A stretch of 41,713 bases of DNA from Gammaproteobacteria bacterium (GTDB lineage Bacteria > Pseudomonadota > Gammaproteobacteria > GCA-001735895). A program made the translations under genes and the position numbers. Location of the stretch: NCBI GenBank assembly GCA_024224415.1, contig JAAENK010000020.1, positions 1-41,713 on the forward strand. The letters are read 5' to 3'. Of the stretch, positions 17,536-25,229 are shown piece after piece; position 1 is the first letter of the stretch; each line of letters starts with the position of its first letter. The notes under the pieces were generated by a model. It searched no databases. It saw nothing but the letters and a program-made list of their open reading frames with translations, and had not been told where the DNA came from.

Positions 17536-18735
17536 TTACTCCTGATGGTAATAGTCGTATTTCACTAGCAAATTACGCATAAAATTCCACGCTTCGCTAT
17601 AGGTCAATCCGCTATCCTGCGGAATGATTATTTTGACGTATAAATCCTTGCCCCATTTTGTCTTGAGTTTGCTCAGGCGTTTCTCGACCTCAGATAATGG
17701 TAAATCGGCGAAACTTCTATCTCCGGGTTGTTTATAACGAATAATTTTGCCGTTCTTACCTTTAATATAATAAACCTCGGCGATATATTTACCTTTTGGC
17801 GAGCGAGCCGGTTTGATGAGTTCCTCATATTTCGATTTCACCACATCATACTCACCCTTGAGGGTTAGCAATTGGCGATTGTAAGTTTCGATTTCCTGAT
17901 TCAGGAGCTGCCTTTCCTGGGTCAGGCTGGAGATGTTTTGTTGCTGAGTCATGCCTGATTGGGTAAGCGATTCTATTTCCGCCTGAGTGTTAGACCGCAG
18001 TGCCAGATACTCACTTTCCAGTGCCCGTAGCTTTCGACTGGATTCTTCAATTTGCTGGTTTAAAAGTGGCTTTTCCTGGGTCAGGTTGGCAATTTGCTGG
18101 ATCTGAAGTTGTTTCTCCTCGCTCAGGCTGGCGACGTTTTGCTGTAGTGTCTGGCTGGACTGGGTGAGCGATGCAATATCTGACAAGGCGCTGGCAAGCT
18201 GCTTTTTAGTAACATCACCTTCAGCTTTTTGCCTTGTTATTTGTGTACTGAGATTGGCTACCTGTTTTTCTATTTCCAAATTCCGCATATTAACCTGCTC
18301 TATTTCGAGGTTTGCGGCGGTTATTAATTCATTCGCCTGGTTCAGGGCCTGCTTGAAGTCTGCATTTTCAATTTCCAGCGAAGTGATTTGAATTTCCTGT
18401 TGCTGCATCGCCTGGTTCGCTAGTAGCAATTCTTCGTCTTTCTTTAGTATACGTAGCCGCAGTATCGAATTGCTTTGCTCTGCATTTGCGAGTCTTTCTT
18501 CGAGGGTGAGATTTTCCTCTGAGGTTGACTGTATCAGTTGTGCAGCGAGTTGTTCTGCGGCAATACTTTCCTGCAGCTCGGCGACCAGTTGCCAGTTGCG
18601 CACTACCAGCAGGCTGGTTGCCATCAGGAATATCATCGTAACGACCATCATGATGTCGGTAAACGATGGCCAGAAACTGTTATCGCCGCTATGGCTGGCC
18701 TGTAGTTGTCCGATTGGTGCGAAATTTGTTTGCAT
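17536..18735 (-). CDS. MotB/ExbD-like protein with long coiled-coil stalk
   Basis: The protein has 399 aa from ATG 18735; the track's GTG 18792 start would overlap the upstream gene by 44 nt and I reject it. After a short cytosolic N-terminus there is one membrane helix, SFTDIMMVVTMIFLMATSLLVV, whose Asp sits where MotB, ExbD and TolR carry their proton-binding Asp. Then come about 260 residues of Gln/Glu/Leu-rich coiled coil with an internal duplication (SLTQSSQTLQQNVASL...ALESEY versus SLTQSGMTQQQNISSL...LKGEY). The last about 90 residues form a compact basic/aromatic domain ending DLYVKIIIPQDSGLTYSEAW and LLVKYDYY, which resembles the ExbD/TolR periplasmic fold. No OmpA/peptidoglycan-binding motif is visible. 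It starts 13 nt after the MotA/ExbB-like gene, so the two form an ion-driven stator-like pair; the driven partner is unknown. Confidence 0.78.
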   Translation of the reverse strand: MQTNFAPIGQLQASHSGDNSFWPSFTDIMMVVTMIFLMATSLLVVRNWQLVAELQESIAAEQLAAQLIQSTSEENLTLEERLANAEQSNSILRLRILKKDEELLLANQAMQQQEIQITSLEIENADFKQALNQANELITAANLEIEQVNMRNLEIEKQVANLSTQITRQKAEGDVTKKQLASALSDIASLTQSSQTLQQNVASLSEEKQLQIQQIANLTQEKPLLNQQIEESSRKLRALESEYLALRSNTQAEIESLTQSGMTQQQNISSLTQERQLLNQEIETYNRQLLTLKGEYDVVKSKYEELIKPARSPKGKYIAEVYYIKGKNGKIIRYKQPGDRSFADLPLSEVEKRLSKLKTKWGKDLYVKIIIPQDSGLTYSEAWNFMRNLLVKYDYYHQE

Positions 18736-18748
18736 TGTGTTGTTTCGG

Positions 18749-19822
18749 CTACTCACTATCCCTGTTCGCAGGCTGTAATCGAAAACCTTCACGCAATAGT
18801 AATTTTACTTCTGAGAAGTCGCCGGACAGTTTATCCATCTGCTTATGGTTGGCCATTAGCATTTCCTGCAGGGTCTGCGCTGAAAATTGATAAAACTCCT
18901 GAGTTCTATCGACATTGTCCGTCAACAGTGATTTTATTTCAGACAGGTCGGATGAAAGCTGAGTTCTATGCTCCTGGTTGGTGGATATGGTTTCCTGTAA
19001 GGTCAGCGCAGAGGCCTGATAAACTTCCTGCGTCAGCTTCAGGTTGTCGGCTGCCTCGCGAACCGATTGCACCAGTTCTTCCATTTCGAAGGCGACATCC
19101 TCAGTGGTTTTAACCATTTTAGGTAACAAATAGACCGAAGTCAGATGCTCTACGCCGCTGAGTAAATGGGTTTGTGCATCATTGAGACGGGTATAGAAAT
19201 AGCCAAATAAGACGTAGCTGACGATCGCGGTGATAGTTGTGGATAACGCGGTAGACATACCGTGGATCACCAGCCCCATGCCGCCGAGGCTTCCTGCTGC
19301 TGAGTCAATCAGGTCGGACGCCCCAAGCAGGGCTATTGAAAGAGAAACAATTGTGCCAAAAACACCGGTTAATATCAGTATGTTGTTGATGAATTTGACT
19401 AGTCCAAATTTGGTTGTCTCGTCGGCGGTGAGCATGGCCGACAGTGCACTATGGTTGATCTCACCATTGGCAGACTGAATTGATTTCATCGTTGCATAAC
19501 GTTTGGCGATGATCGAATGGGGGGGCAGGCCATGGGTTAAATCCTGCCGCAAAGCTTCAATATTATTAACCAACACCGCAATTGCCTGTTCTTCGCGTTT
19601 ATAGCGTAACAGGTGCAACAGAATATTGAGCAGGCCGAATATCAGCAGGGCAGCGATTGAGCTGTTGATGATAATTCCGGTTTGGGTTTGTTGATTCTGA
19701 AAATAAAACTGATTGATAAAATCAAAATTCCAGGCGATCAGGATAACAGTTGCGACGATTGCAACGAAAAGCTGAATGATAATTTTCGTGCAAAGACTAG
19801 TGAGCAGTCGTTGTATATCCAT
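18749..19822 (-). CDS. MotA/TolQ/ExbB-like proton channel with cytosolic coiled-coil tail
   Basis: The 357-aa protein has four predicted membrane helices at about 14-32, 49-71, 145-167 and 181-208. The last two carry the family pattern: LTGVFGTIVSLSIALLGASDL corresponds to TolQ/ExbB LGTVxG, and HGMSTALSTTITAIVSYVLFGYF to the small-residue helix lining the proton path. A cytosolic loop of about 70 residues joins helices 2 and 3. The tail (215-347) is a coiled coil with two about 40-residue tandem repeats. Flagellar MotA and TolQ lack such a tail; ZorA of Zorya defence systems has a long one. The MotB/ExbD-like partner follows by 13 nt. No flagellar, Tol-Pal, TonB or zorC/zorD/zorE genes are nearby, so the function is open. 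It is 80 nt downstream of the lrp-like gene on the same strand. Confidence 0.8.
   Translation of the reverse strand: MDIQRLLTSLCTKIIIQLFVAIVATVILIAWNFDFINQFYFQNQQTQTGIIINSSIAALLIFGLLNILLHLLRYKREEQAIAVLVNNIEALRQDLTHGLPPHSIIAKRYATMKSIQSANGEINHSALSAMLTADETTKFGLVKFINNILILTGVFGTIVSLSIALLGASDLIDSAAGSLGGMGLVIHGMSTALSTTITAIVSYVLFGYFYTRLNDAQTHLLSGVEHLTSVYLLPKMVKTTEDVAFEMEELVQSVREAADNLKLTQEVYQASALTLQETISTNQEHRTQLSSDLSEIKSLLTDNVDRTQEFYQFSAQTLQEMLMANHKQMDKLSGDFSEVKLLLREGFRLQPANRDSE
18782..19030 (-). repeat. tandem coiled-coil repeat within the MotA/ExbB-like tail
   Basis: Two adjacent units of about 40-43 codons encode QEVYQASALTLQE...LSSDLSEIKSLL and QEFYQFSAQTLQE...LSGDFSEVKLLL. The shared framework (YQ-x-SA-x-TLQE, LS-x-D-x-SE-x-K-x-LL) shows an internal duplication that lengthened the cytosolic tail. 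Confidence 0.75.
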
Positions 19823-19902
19823 TGGTGGGATCTCTATATTCTGAAAATTCTTGTGTGGCTGGCATTAGATAACTTAAGCACGCAGATGTCAAAAGCCTGT
19901 GC

Positions 19903-20379
19903 CTAAAGCTGAGTGTGTATCGGTAGTTCTGTGGTATTTTTAATTTCAGTCACCGCTATATGTGAGTTCAATTCGCTAATCGCGGTATTCAAAGTGAGCG
20001 TATTGCGAACGAACTGCTCATAGTGACGAATATCGCGAACCACGATCTTAATCATGTAATCCCAGATCCCGGCGATGGTGTAACACTCCTGGACTTCGGT
20101 GTAGCTCGCAATATCGGCTTCGAAGACATCCATATTGTGCCGTGCTGCGGAAGTCAGTTTTATCGAAGCAAATATCACCAGTTCCATGCCCAGCGCGTGA
20201 CGGTCGAGCAGGGCGACACGTTTTTTTATCAAACCAGACTTTTCGATTCGATTGATGCGTCGCCAGCAGGGTGATTGTGACAGGTTAATTACTTCAGCAA
20301 TCCGAGTGCTGCTTAAGCTTGCATCGTTTTGCAGTAAATCAAGAATAGCAATATCTTGCTTTGTTAGTTCAAAACTCAT
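19903..20379 (-). CDS. Lrp/AsnC-family transcriptional regulator
   Basis: The 158-aa protein has an N-terminal winged helix-turn-helix (TKQDIAILDLLQNDASLSSTRIAEVINLSQSPCWRRINRIEKSGLI) and a C-terminal RAM ligand-binding domain (about 70-145, with YTIAGIWDYMIKIVVRDIRHYEQF). Members form octamers that sense amino acids or their oxo-acids. It is transcribed divergently from the indolepyruvate:ferredoxin oxidoreductase gene over a roughly 130-bp AT-rich gap, the classic arrangement for a local regulator of amino-acid catabolism. It therefore probably responds to an aromatic or branched amino acid and controls that gene as well as itself. It could also drive the proton-channel pair 80 nt downstream on the same strand. 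Confidence 0.92.
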   Translation of the reverse strand: MSFELTKQDIAILDLLQNDASLSSTRIAEVINLSQSPCWRRINRIEKSGLIKKRVALLDRHALGMELVIFASIKLTSAARHNMDVFEADIASYTEVQECYTIAGIWDYMIKIVVRDIRHYEQFVRNTLTLNTAISELNSHIAVTEIKNTTELPIHTQL

Positions 20380-20508
20380 AGTTAGTCTTAAATAGTTAAA
20401 TAATGGAATAAATTATGCATTAGTTACTAATCTATGTCATCCATTTAAATAATCAATTCAAGCGATTGCGGTATCATGGGAAATCAGCGTTACGGTCGGA
20501 ATCAAGTC
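20380..20508. promoter_or_regulatory. shared divergent control region of lrp-like and oxidoreductase genes
   Basis: This AT-rich gap has stretches typical of Lrp-type sites, including a loose inverted pair TTAAATAATGG (about 20397) and CCATTTAAATAA (about 20440) flanking an ATAAATTATGCAT core. Promoters for both directions must lie here, but I cannot fix the -10/-35 boxes. Confidence 0.35.
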
Positions 20509-23500
20509 ATGGGAAATAGTCTTTCGGAAAAGGTTTCACTGGATGACAAGTACTCGATGCAGAAAACGCGTGCCTATATGACGGGCATCGAGGCATTGGT
20601 GCGTTTGCCGTTGTTGCAACAACAGCGCGATGCGAATCGAGGATTGAATACAGCTGGTTTTATTTCGGGCTATCGTGGCTCGCCGCTGGGTGGTGTTGAT
20701 CAGGCGGTGTGGAAGGCTAAATCCTGGCTCGATCAGCACAATATACATTTTCAGGCAGGTATCAACGAAGACCTCGCCGCCACCTCGATCTGGGGTTCGC
20801 AGCAAACCAGTTTTTTCGCAGGCGCAAAATATGATGGCGTGTTCGGCATGTGGTATGGCAAGGGGCCAGGTGTCAATCGCAGCATGGATGTAATTGTTCA
20901 CGCCAATGCTGCAGGTACATCAAAATATGGTGGTGTGCTCGCTATCGCCGGAGACGACCACGCCTGTAAATCATCAACCCTGCCGCATCAATCGGAACAT
21001 ATGTTTATCGGTGCTTCGGTGCCAGTGTTGAATCCGAGCAATGTCCAGGAAGTGCTCGATCTCGGTATTTACGGCTGGGAACTATCGCGTTACTGCGGTT
21101 GCTGGGTCGCGATGAAGGCTATTACCGAAAATATGGATGCGGCAATATCAGCCGATATCGATCCCGAGCGAATTAATATAGTCCTGCCCGAGGAATTTGA
21201 ACTACCCGAAGACGGAGTGCACGCACGCTGGCCTGACCCGCCTCTGATGCAGGAGCGACGGTTAAACAAGTTCAAGATCTATGCCGCCAGGGAATTTGCC
21301 CGGGTCAATGGCTTAAACCGCATTGTTGTCAATAGTAGCAAACCACGCTTTGGTATTATTACCACCGGCAAGGCATATCTCGATGTGATGCAGGCGTTGG
21401 AAGATCTTGGTATCGATGCAGCAGTCGCCGAGCAAATCGGCCTGCGGGTTTACAAGGTCGGCATGAGTTGGCCACTGGAGCCGGTGACGACCCACGAATT
21501 CGCCGAAGGTTTGGAAGAAATACTGGTGGTCGAGGAAAAGCGCTCGATCATCGAAGACCAGCTTACCGGACAGCTCTATAATTATCCGGTCAAAGCGCGT
21601 CCGCGGGTATTTGGCGAATTCGATGAAAACGGCGATGATTTGCTGACTAACCTTGGTGAACTTACACCCGCGATGGTTTCCCTCGCGATAGCCAGCCGTA
21701 TCGAAGGCTTCTTTCAGTCCGAGACGATTGGCAATCGGGTCGAATGGATAAAGCATAAACAGGCATCGCTCGCCAAACCTTACGAAGGTATTGATCGCGT
21801 TCCACATTTTTGTTCGGGTTGCCCGCATAATACCTCGACCAGAGTCCCCGCGGGCAGCCGCGCATTTGCTGGCATCGGATGCCACTATATGGCAATCTGG
21901 ATGCCTGATCGGGCTACGCAAACTTTTACACAAATGGGTGGTGAAGGCGCAACCTGGATAGGGCAGGCGCCATTTACTGAAACCAGGCATGTGTTCCAGA
22001 ACCTGGGTGATGGCACCTACTTTCATTCCGGCATACTCGCGATCCGCGCCGCAGTCGCCGCCGGTGTCAATATAACCTACAAAATTCTATACAACGATGC
22101 CGTCGCCATGACCGGTGGGCAACCTATCGATGGATCACTGAAAATCGAGGATTTAATTTACCAGATACGTGGCGAAGGCATTAAACGTATCGCGTTGGTG
22201 AGTGATCAACCGCAGCAGTGGTCGGGACATGCCCGGCATATCAGTGGGTTCAGTTTGCATCATCGAGATGAAATGGATGTATTGCAACGTGAATTGCGTG
22301 AATTCAAAGGTGTTTCGGTAATCATCTACGAACAGGTTTGCGCCGCGGAGAAAAGACGCCGTCGCAAGAAGGGCATACTTGAAGACCCTGCCAAACGTCT
22401 GTTTATTAATACCGCGGTTTGTGAAGGTTGTGGCGATTGCGGTATTCAATCCAACTGCCTGTCGCTGCTACCGATAGAAACCGACCTTGGACGCAAACGC
22501 CAAATCGACCAGAGTGCCTGTAACAAGGATTACAGTTGTATCAAGGGTTTCTGCCCCAGTTTTGTCACTGTTAGCGGTGGACAATTAAAAAAACGCAAGC
22601 AAACCCTGGCATTGTCTGACAGCGCCTTTAAATCACTGCCGGAGCCGACCATACCCAGCTTGGCGCAGCCCTGGAATACCGTGATTACCGGTATCGGTGG
22701 CACTGGTGTGCTCACCGTGGGCTCGATCATCGGCATGGCTGCACATATTGAGGGCAAAGGATGCGCGACCTTGAACCAGACTGGACTCGCGCAAAAATTT
22801 GGCGCGGTAGTCTGTCATGTACGTGTTGCAAACAGGCAACGGGACATAAATGCCGTACGTATTCCCGCGGGCGAGGCTGATTTATTACTGGGTTGCGATC
22901 TGGTAGTTAGCTCAGGCTTTGAAGCCATGGCTAAAGTTTCCAATGATCGAACCCATGCGGTTATCAACGCGACAGAGGTACCGACCTCGGCCTTCATATT
23001 AAACCCCGATATGCCATTCCCGCAGCAAACCATGCGTGAAAAGATAGAAGCCGAAATCGGCGTGCAGAATACCAGTTTTCTTGATTCAAACCGAATTGCA
23101 ACCGAGCTGCTTGGTGATTCTATTGCGAGCAATCTGTTTTTGCTGGGTTATGCCTGGCAGTCAGGTTTGGTGCCGGTGTCTGCCGTAGCATTAGACGAAG
23201 CGATTGCATTGAACGGTGTCGAAGTCGAGTTCAATCAACAGGCTTTTTTGTGGGGCAGGCGATATGCACATCAGCCGGAACAGGTAAAGGCGCTGGTCAA
23301 AGAAGAAAAACCGATCAAGCCACTGTCACTGGATGAATTGATTGAAGATCGTGCAGGGCGATTGGTCGAGTATCAAAATACCAACTATGCTGAAAAATAT
23401 CGCCATCATGTCGAGCAGATTCAGGCCATCGATACCGAATCGTTTTCCCTGAGCAGCACGGTTGCGAAAAATCTCTACAGGCTCATGGCCTATAAAGACG

Positions 23501-23952
23501 AATACGAAGTAGCTCGATTATTTTGTCAAAAGAAATTTGTTGATGAAGTAAACCAGCAGTTTGAGGGTGATTTCAAGCTTGGCTTCAATCTCTCGCCAAC
23601 GATTTTTAATCGCCTGGATAAAAATAGCGGCAGGCCAAAGAAATATTCATTTGGTGGATGGATGATGAAGACTTTTTCATTACTGAGTTCCATGAAGGCA
23701 TTGCGTGGTACTGCCTTCGATCTGTTTGGGTATTCGCCTGAGAGGTGTCTTGAACGTGGCGATATTGAAAATTACCTTAGATTGCTCGGTCAGGTAAAAA
23801 GCGGTTTAACAAAGGAAAATTATGACCTGGCTTGTGAACTTTGCGACTCGGTTAGGTTGTTACGCGGCTTTGGTCCGGTGAAAACTGCTAACCGGGAAAA
23901 AGTGCTCGAGCAACAGGGTGTATTACTGAAGCGGTTTCTGGGTGGAGGGTAA
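20509..23952 (+). CDS. fused indolepyruvate:ferredoxin oxidoreductase (alpha/beta)
   Basis: This is a very large single-chain enzyme (1147 aa from the chosen start) that oxidatively decarboxylates aryl (or branched) 2-oxo acids such as indolepyruvate to acyl-CoA, reducing ferredoxin. The N-terminal half carries ISGYRGSPLGGVDQ, the AGDDHACKSST pyrimidine-binding region and the TPP-binding CSGCPHNTSTRVP ... GIGCHYM ... MGGEGATW. The middle has a ferredoxin-like cysteine set (CEGCGDC, SNCLSL, SACNKDYSC, GFCPSF). The C-terminal half has the gamma domain (ITGIGGTGVLTVGSIIGMAAH). ATG 20509 aligns with family starts (LDDKYSMQ..RAYMTGIEALVRLPLLQ) and has GGAA upstream; the ATG at 20476 adds 11 unlikely residues and begins with the same ATGGGAAAT. 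It probably acts on transaminated aromatic amino acids under the divergent Lrp regulator. Confidence 0.95.
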   Translation: MGNSLSEKVSLDDKYSMQKTRAYMTGIEALVRLPLLQQQRDANRGLNTAGFISGYRGSPLGGVDQAVWKAKSWLDQHNIHFQAGINEDLAATSIWGSQQTSFFAGAKYDGVFGMWYGKGPGVNRSMDVIVHANAAGTSKYGGVLAIAGDDHACKSSTLPHQSEHMFIGASVPVLNPSNVQEVLDLGIYGWELSRYCGCWVAMKAITENMDAAISADIDPERINIVLPEEFELPEDGVHARWPDPPLMQERRLNKFKIYAAREFARVNGLNRIVVNSSKPRFGIITTGKAYLDVMQALEDLGIDAAVAEQIGLRVYKVGMSWPLEPVTTHEFAEGLEEILVVEEKRSIIEDQLTGQLYNYPVKARPRVFGEFDENGDDLLTNLGELTPAMVSLAIASRIEGFFQSETIGNRVEWIKHKQASLAKPYEGIDRVPHFCSGCPHNTSTRVPAGSRAFAGIGCHYMAIWMPDRATQTFTQMGGEGATWIGQAPFTETRHVFQNLGDGTYFHSGILAIRAAVAAGVNITYKILYNDAVAMTGGQPIDGSLKIEDLIYQIRGEGIKRIALVSDQPQQWSGHARHISGFSLHHRDEMDVLQRELREFKGVSVIIYEQVCAAEKRRRRKKGILEDPAKRLFINTAVCEGCGDCGIQSNCLSLLPIETDLGRKRQIDQSACNKDYSCIKGFCPSFVTVSGGQLKKRKQTLALSDSAFKSLPEPTIPSLAQPWNTVITGIGGTGVLTVGSIIGMAAHIEGKGCATLNQTGLAQKFGAVVCHVRVANRQRDINAVRIPAGEADLLLGCDLVVSSGFEAMAKVSNDRTHAVINATEVPTSAFILNPDMPFPQQTMREKIEAEIGVQNTSFLDSNRIATELLGDSIASNLFLLGYAWQSGLVPVSAVALDEAIALNGVEVEFNQQAFLWGRRYAHQPEQVKALVKEEKPIKPLSLDELIEDRAGRLVEYQNTNYAEKYRHHVEQIQAIDTESFSLSSTVAKNLYRLMAYKDEYEVARLFCQKKFVDEVNQQFEGDFKLGFNLSPTIFNRLDKNSGRPKKYSFGGWMMKTFSLLSSMKALRGTAFDLFGYSPERCLERGDIENYLRLLGQVKSGLTKENYDLACELCDSVRLLRGFGPVKTANREKVLEQQGVLLKRFLGGG

Positions 23953-23973
23953 CTGGCATAGGTCTAAAATAGT

Positions 23974-24057
23974 GTCATTGCGAGCGTAGCGCGGCAATCT
24001 TTTCCTCTCTAATCAATGCCTTAAAGATTGCCACGTCGCTGACGCTTCTCGCAATGG
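23974..24057. repeat. REP-like imperfect palindrome
   Basis: GTCATTGCGAGCGTAGCGCGGCAATCTT on the left pairs with AAGATTGCCACGTCGCTGACGCTTCTCGCAATGG on the right, leaving about 20 nt of loop. The CATTGCGAG...GGCAATCTT core is the widespread dispersed palindrome seen in many gamma- and alphaproteobacterial genomes. It fills the gap between two convergent genes, so it may also end both transcripts. Confidence 0.8.
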
Positions 24058-24059
24058 CG

Positions 24060-25229
24060 TTAAATCAGCGACAAAGCCTGCTCCAGTTCGGCGATTAAAT
24101 CAGCTGTATCTTCAACACCAACCGATAGACGAATTAGCGAATCATTAATACCTAGCTCGGCGCGTTGGTCTTCCGGCACTGAGGCATGGGTCATAATAGC
24201 CGGGTGTTCGATCAGGCTTTCAACGCCGCCGAGGCTTTCGGCTAGTGCGAACAGGTGGCAGTTTTCGAGGAATTTTGTAGCTTCGGTGAGCCCTCCTTTG
24301 AGTGTTGCGCTGACCATACCACCGAAACCATTCATCTGCCGTTTCGCCAGTTCATGTTGAGGATGTGAAACCAGCCCTGGGTAATATACCGACTCGACCT
24401 TTGGGTGGGTATTGAGGTACTCGGCGATTTCCATAGCGCTTTGGCAGTGTTGGCGCATACGTAGCGCCAGGGTCTTGAGGCCGCGCAAGGCGAGAAATGC
24501 ATCGAAGGGGCCAGCGATGGCTCCAACTGAATTTTGCAGGAATGTCATTTGCTCGATGAGTTCATCGTTGTCGCCTATTAACGCAACACCACCCACCATA
24601 TCTGAATGACCGTTGAGGTATTTGGTGGCAGAATGCACGACGATGTCGAGACCAAAATCGAGTGGGGTTTGCAAATACGGTGTCGCAAAGGTGTTGTCGC
24701 AGACTGCAATAATGTCGTGTTCGTGGGCGATTTTGGCTATTGCTGGTAAATCAACCAGTCGCAACAGGGGATTGGTCGGTGATTCAATCCAGACCATGCG
24801 TGTGTTTGGTTTAATGGCTTTTTTGAAGTTATCTGGATTGGTCAAATCTTCCAGAGAGAATTCCAGGTTGGCCGACCTTGTCCTCACACGATTAAACAGG
24901 CGATTGCTGCCGCCGTATAAATCATCCATGGCGACCACATGCGAGCCGCTGTCGATGAGTTCGAGTATGGTGCCCGAAGCCGCCAGGCCCGAGGCAAATG
25001 CGAAGCCAGCTTTGGCATTTTCAAGATCGGCGACGCAACGCTCGTAAGCCATGCGCGTCGGATTTTGTGAACGACTGTACTCGTAACCCTGATGCACACC
25101 GGGGCTGGACTGTACATAAGTCGAAGTTGCGTATATTGGTGTCATTACCGCGCCGGTAGAGGGGTCAGGATACTGACCGGCATGGATTGCCCGGGTTGAA
25201 AAACCAGGTTTTTGTTTGTCATTGCTCAT
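24060..25229 (-). CDS. cystathionine gamma-lyase/synthase (trans-sulfuration PLP enzyme)
   Basis: The 389-aa protein belongs to the Cys/Met-metabolism PLP family. Visible features: the YEYSRSQNPTR tetramer/PLP-phosphate loop, FASGLAASGT, the DDLYGGSNRLF substrate loop, WIESPTNP, the aspartate in AVCDNTFATP that binds the PLP nitrogen, and the Schiff-base lysine in HSATKYLNGHSD. Sequence alone does not separate cystathionine gamma-lyase from gamma-synthase, but it directly follows a CBS-domain cystathionine beta-synthase on the same strand with no gap. That pairing is the reverse trans-sulfuration route (homocysteine to cystathionine to cysteine plus 2-oxobutyrate), so gamma-lyase is the more likely activity. 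Confidence 0.9.
   Translation of the reverse strand: MSNDKQKPGFSTRAIHAGQYPDPSTGAVMTPIYATSTYVQSSPGVHQGYEYSRSQNPTRMAYERCVADLENAKAGFAFASGLAASGTILELIDSGSHVVAMDDLYGGSNRLFNRVRTRSANLEFSLEDLTNPDNFKKAIKPNTRMVWIESPTNPLLRLVDLPAIAKIAHEHDIIAVCDNTFATPYLQTPLDFGLDIVVHSATKYLNGHSDMVGGVALIGDNDELIEQMTFLQNSVGAIAGPFDAFLALRGLKTLALRMRQHCQSAMEIAEYLNTHPKVESVYYPGLVSHPQHELAKRQMNGFGGMVSATLKGGLTEATKFLENCHLFALAESLGGVESLIEHPAIMTHASVPEDQRAELGINDSLIRLSVGVEDTADLIAELEQALSLI

Noticed and set aside
17536-19822. Complete Zorya defence system
   Set aside because: Only ZorA/ZorB-like analogues are present; no ZorC, ZorD or ZorE gene flanks them, and the partner lacks an OmpA domain.
21313-22026. 237-aa reverse ORF inside the indolepyruvate oxidoreductase
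   Set aside because: Antisense to conserved TPP-domain codons; only the long GC-rich host gene keeps it open.
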